From Amoebidium appalachense (taxonomy: Eukaryota; Ichthyosporea): a stretch of 64,000 nt of DNA. Positions 63,341-64,000 of the stretch are shown here, in pieces. A program made the position numbers and the translations under genes. The notes under the pieces are model-generated. The model ran no database searches and was not told the origin of the DNA. It saw only the letters and a list, made by a program, of their open reading frames with translations. The first letter of the stretch is position 1, and every line of letters starts with the position of its first letter. The stretch is taken from positions 1,674,001 to 1,738,000 of the forward strand of contig CAVNZM010000010.1 in NCBI GenBank assembly GCA_963693365.1, written 5' to 3'.

Positions 63341-64000
63341 GTAAGTTTCATACTACCCCTCCCCCCCCTCCCCCTCCTCCCCGCCATGCCTCCCGTCCGC
63401 CTGGCCGCTCTTCGGGGCATACGCTATGTTTTTTGTTCGTACTCCTTAGATGTTGGCTTTGCACGATCTTCACAGCGAGAGAGAGGGGAGGGAATGAGGG
63501 GGAGGGGAAGAGGGGAGGGGAGGGAAGAGGGGAGGGGGAGGAGGGCGGCAAGCGGAGGGATATACAGAGGTACATAGACACACATGCGGCGCACACGCAC
63601 ACGTACACACACAAGGATCCACACCTAGGCCTCTCTCTTCTTCATCATTCTGGGCTAAGTGGATCCTTTGAATCGATTTTTAGTTATGATATAATCATTT
63701 AAACCTGGAACGTTTTGGTTAAATTATCTTTTTTACGACATCATCCGGAGCCGGATATGCCGAAGTAATCCGACACATGCTGTGCTATGCTCCCCCTCCA
63801 ATCCGTATATTTCGAGGTTATCTCACTGTGGTAGCATTCATATAGAATATCCCCAATGGTTGACATCCGTGTGTAAACCTGATAGCACATTATCACACAA
63901 ACACTGTTGTAGTGCCAGCCATATGTTTCTCTCTGGCACCCTGTAAGGAGCCAAAAGGAGGCAGCATATGCAAAACACAATATATCACCCCTATATCCAA
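63341..64000. other. Right-hand end: intron after TMEM143-like exon 11
   Basis: Begins with donor GTAAGT and a C-rich stretch, then a (GGGGA)-rich block at 63480-63550 and ordinary sequence. No further exon recognised before the window ends. Confidence 0.5.

Overview
This is nuclear DNA of a eukaryote with long, repeat-choked introns. Almost every coding segment is a short exon bounded by GT-AG (twice GC-AG or weak) splice sites. Between exons lie poly(C)/poly(G), (CT)n, (CA)n and (CTTT)n tracts plus a dispersed SINE-like repeat. Most long open frames in the window are translations of these simple repeats. Gene content (EVI5-type TBC protein, TMEM143/DUF3754 protein, Myb-TPR protein, Crypton recombinase, DDE-exonuclease transposase) fits a protist, possibly a unicellular relative of animals and fungi; I cannot name the species. 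Exon models below were built by hand: each junction was chosen so that splice sites, reading phase and protein family all agree. LAYOUT. 1-5027 (minus): the 5' four exons of a transposase gene carrying a zinc-binding N-terminal module, a DDE-like core and an intact DEDDy 3'-5' exonuclease; it runs off the left edge. 5028-6666: intergenic, with an inverted repeat. 6667-35170 (plus): one 21-exon gene for a predicted 1173-residue protein with a Myb/SANT-like domain, an 18-copy proline-rich 10-mer repeat, a Lys/Glu-rich helix built from tandemly duplicated 42-48 nt exons, an 18-residue Ser/Thr repeat, TPR-like helices and a disordered tail. Its intron 5 hosts an antisense Crypton tyrosine-recombinase gene (11517-12910) with its own promoter and poly(A) signal, and intron 6 hosts a small inverted-repeat element. 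35171-38691: gene-free, with a 31-bp minisatellite and a 78-bp duplication. 38692-50917 (minus): an EVI5-like TBC-domain gene of at least 16 exons in which both catalytic fingers of the GAP are substituted. 50918-52138: divergent intergenic region. 52139-63340 (plus): 11 exons of a TMEM143/DUF3754-family gene that continues beyond the window. THEMES. (1) Segments that straddle a splice site are tandemly duplicated again and again, and most copies decay. In the Myb-TPR gene the same process has produced an array of seven related exons in register. (2) Poly(C) tracts start 5-14 nt after the 5' splice site in about a third of the introns. (3) A dispersed element ends in poly(C) and contains a hairpin whose stem differs between subfamilies but keeps pairing. 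How the three large genes are related functionally is not evident from the sequence; EVI5-like and TMEM143-like genes are divergently arranged.
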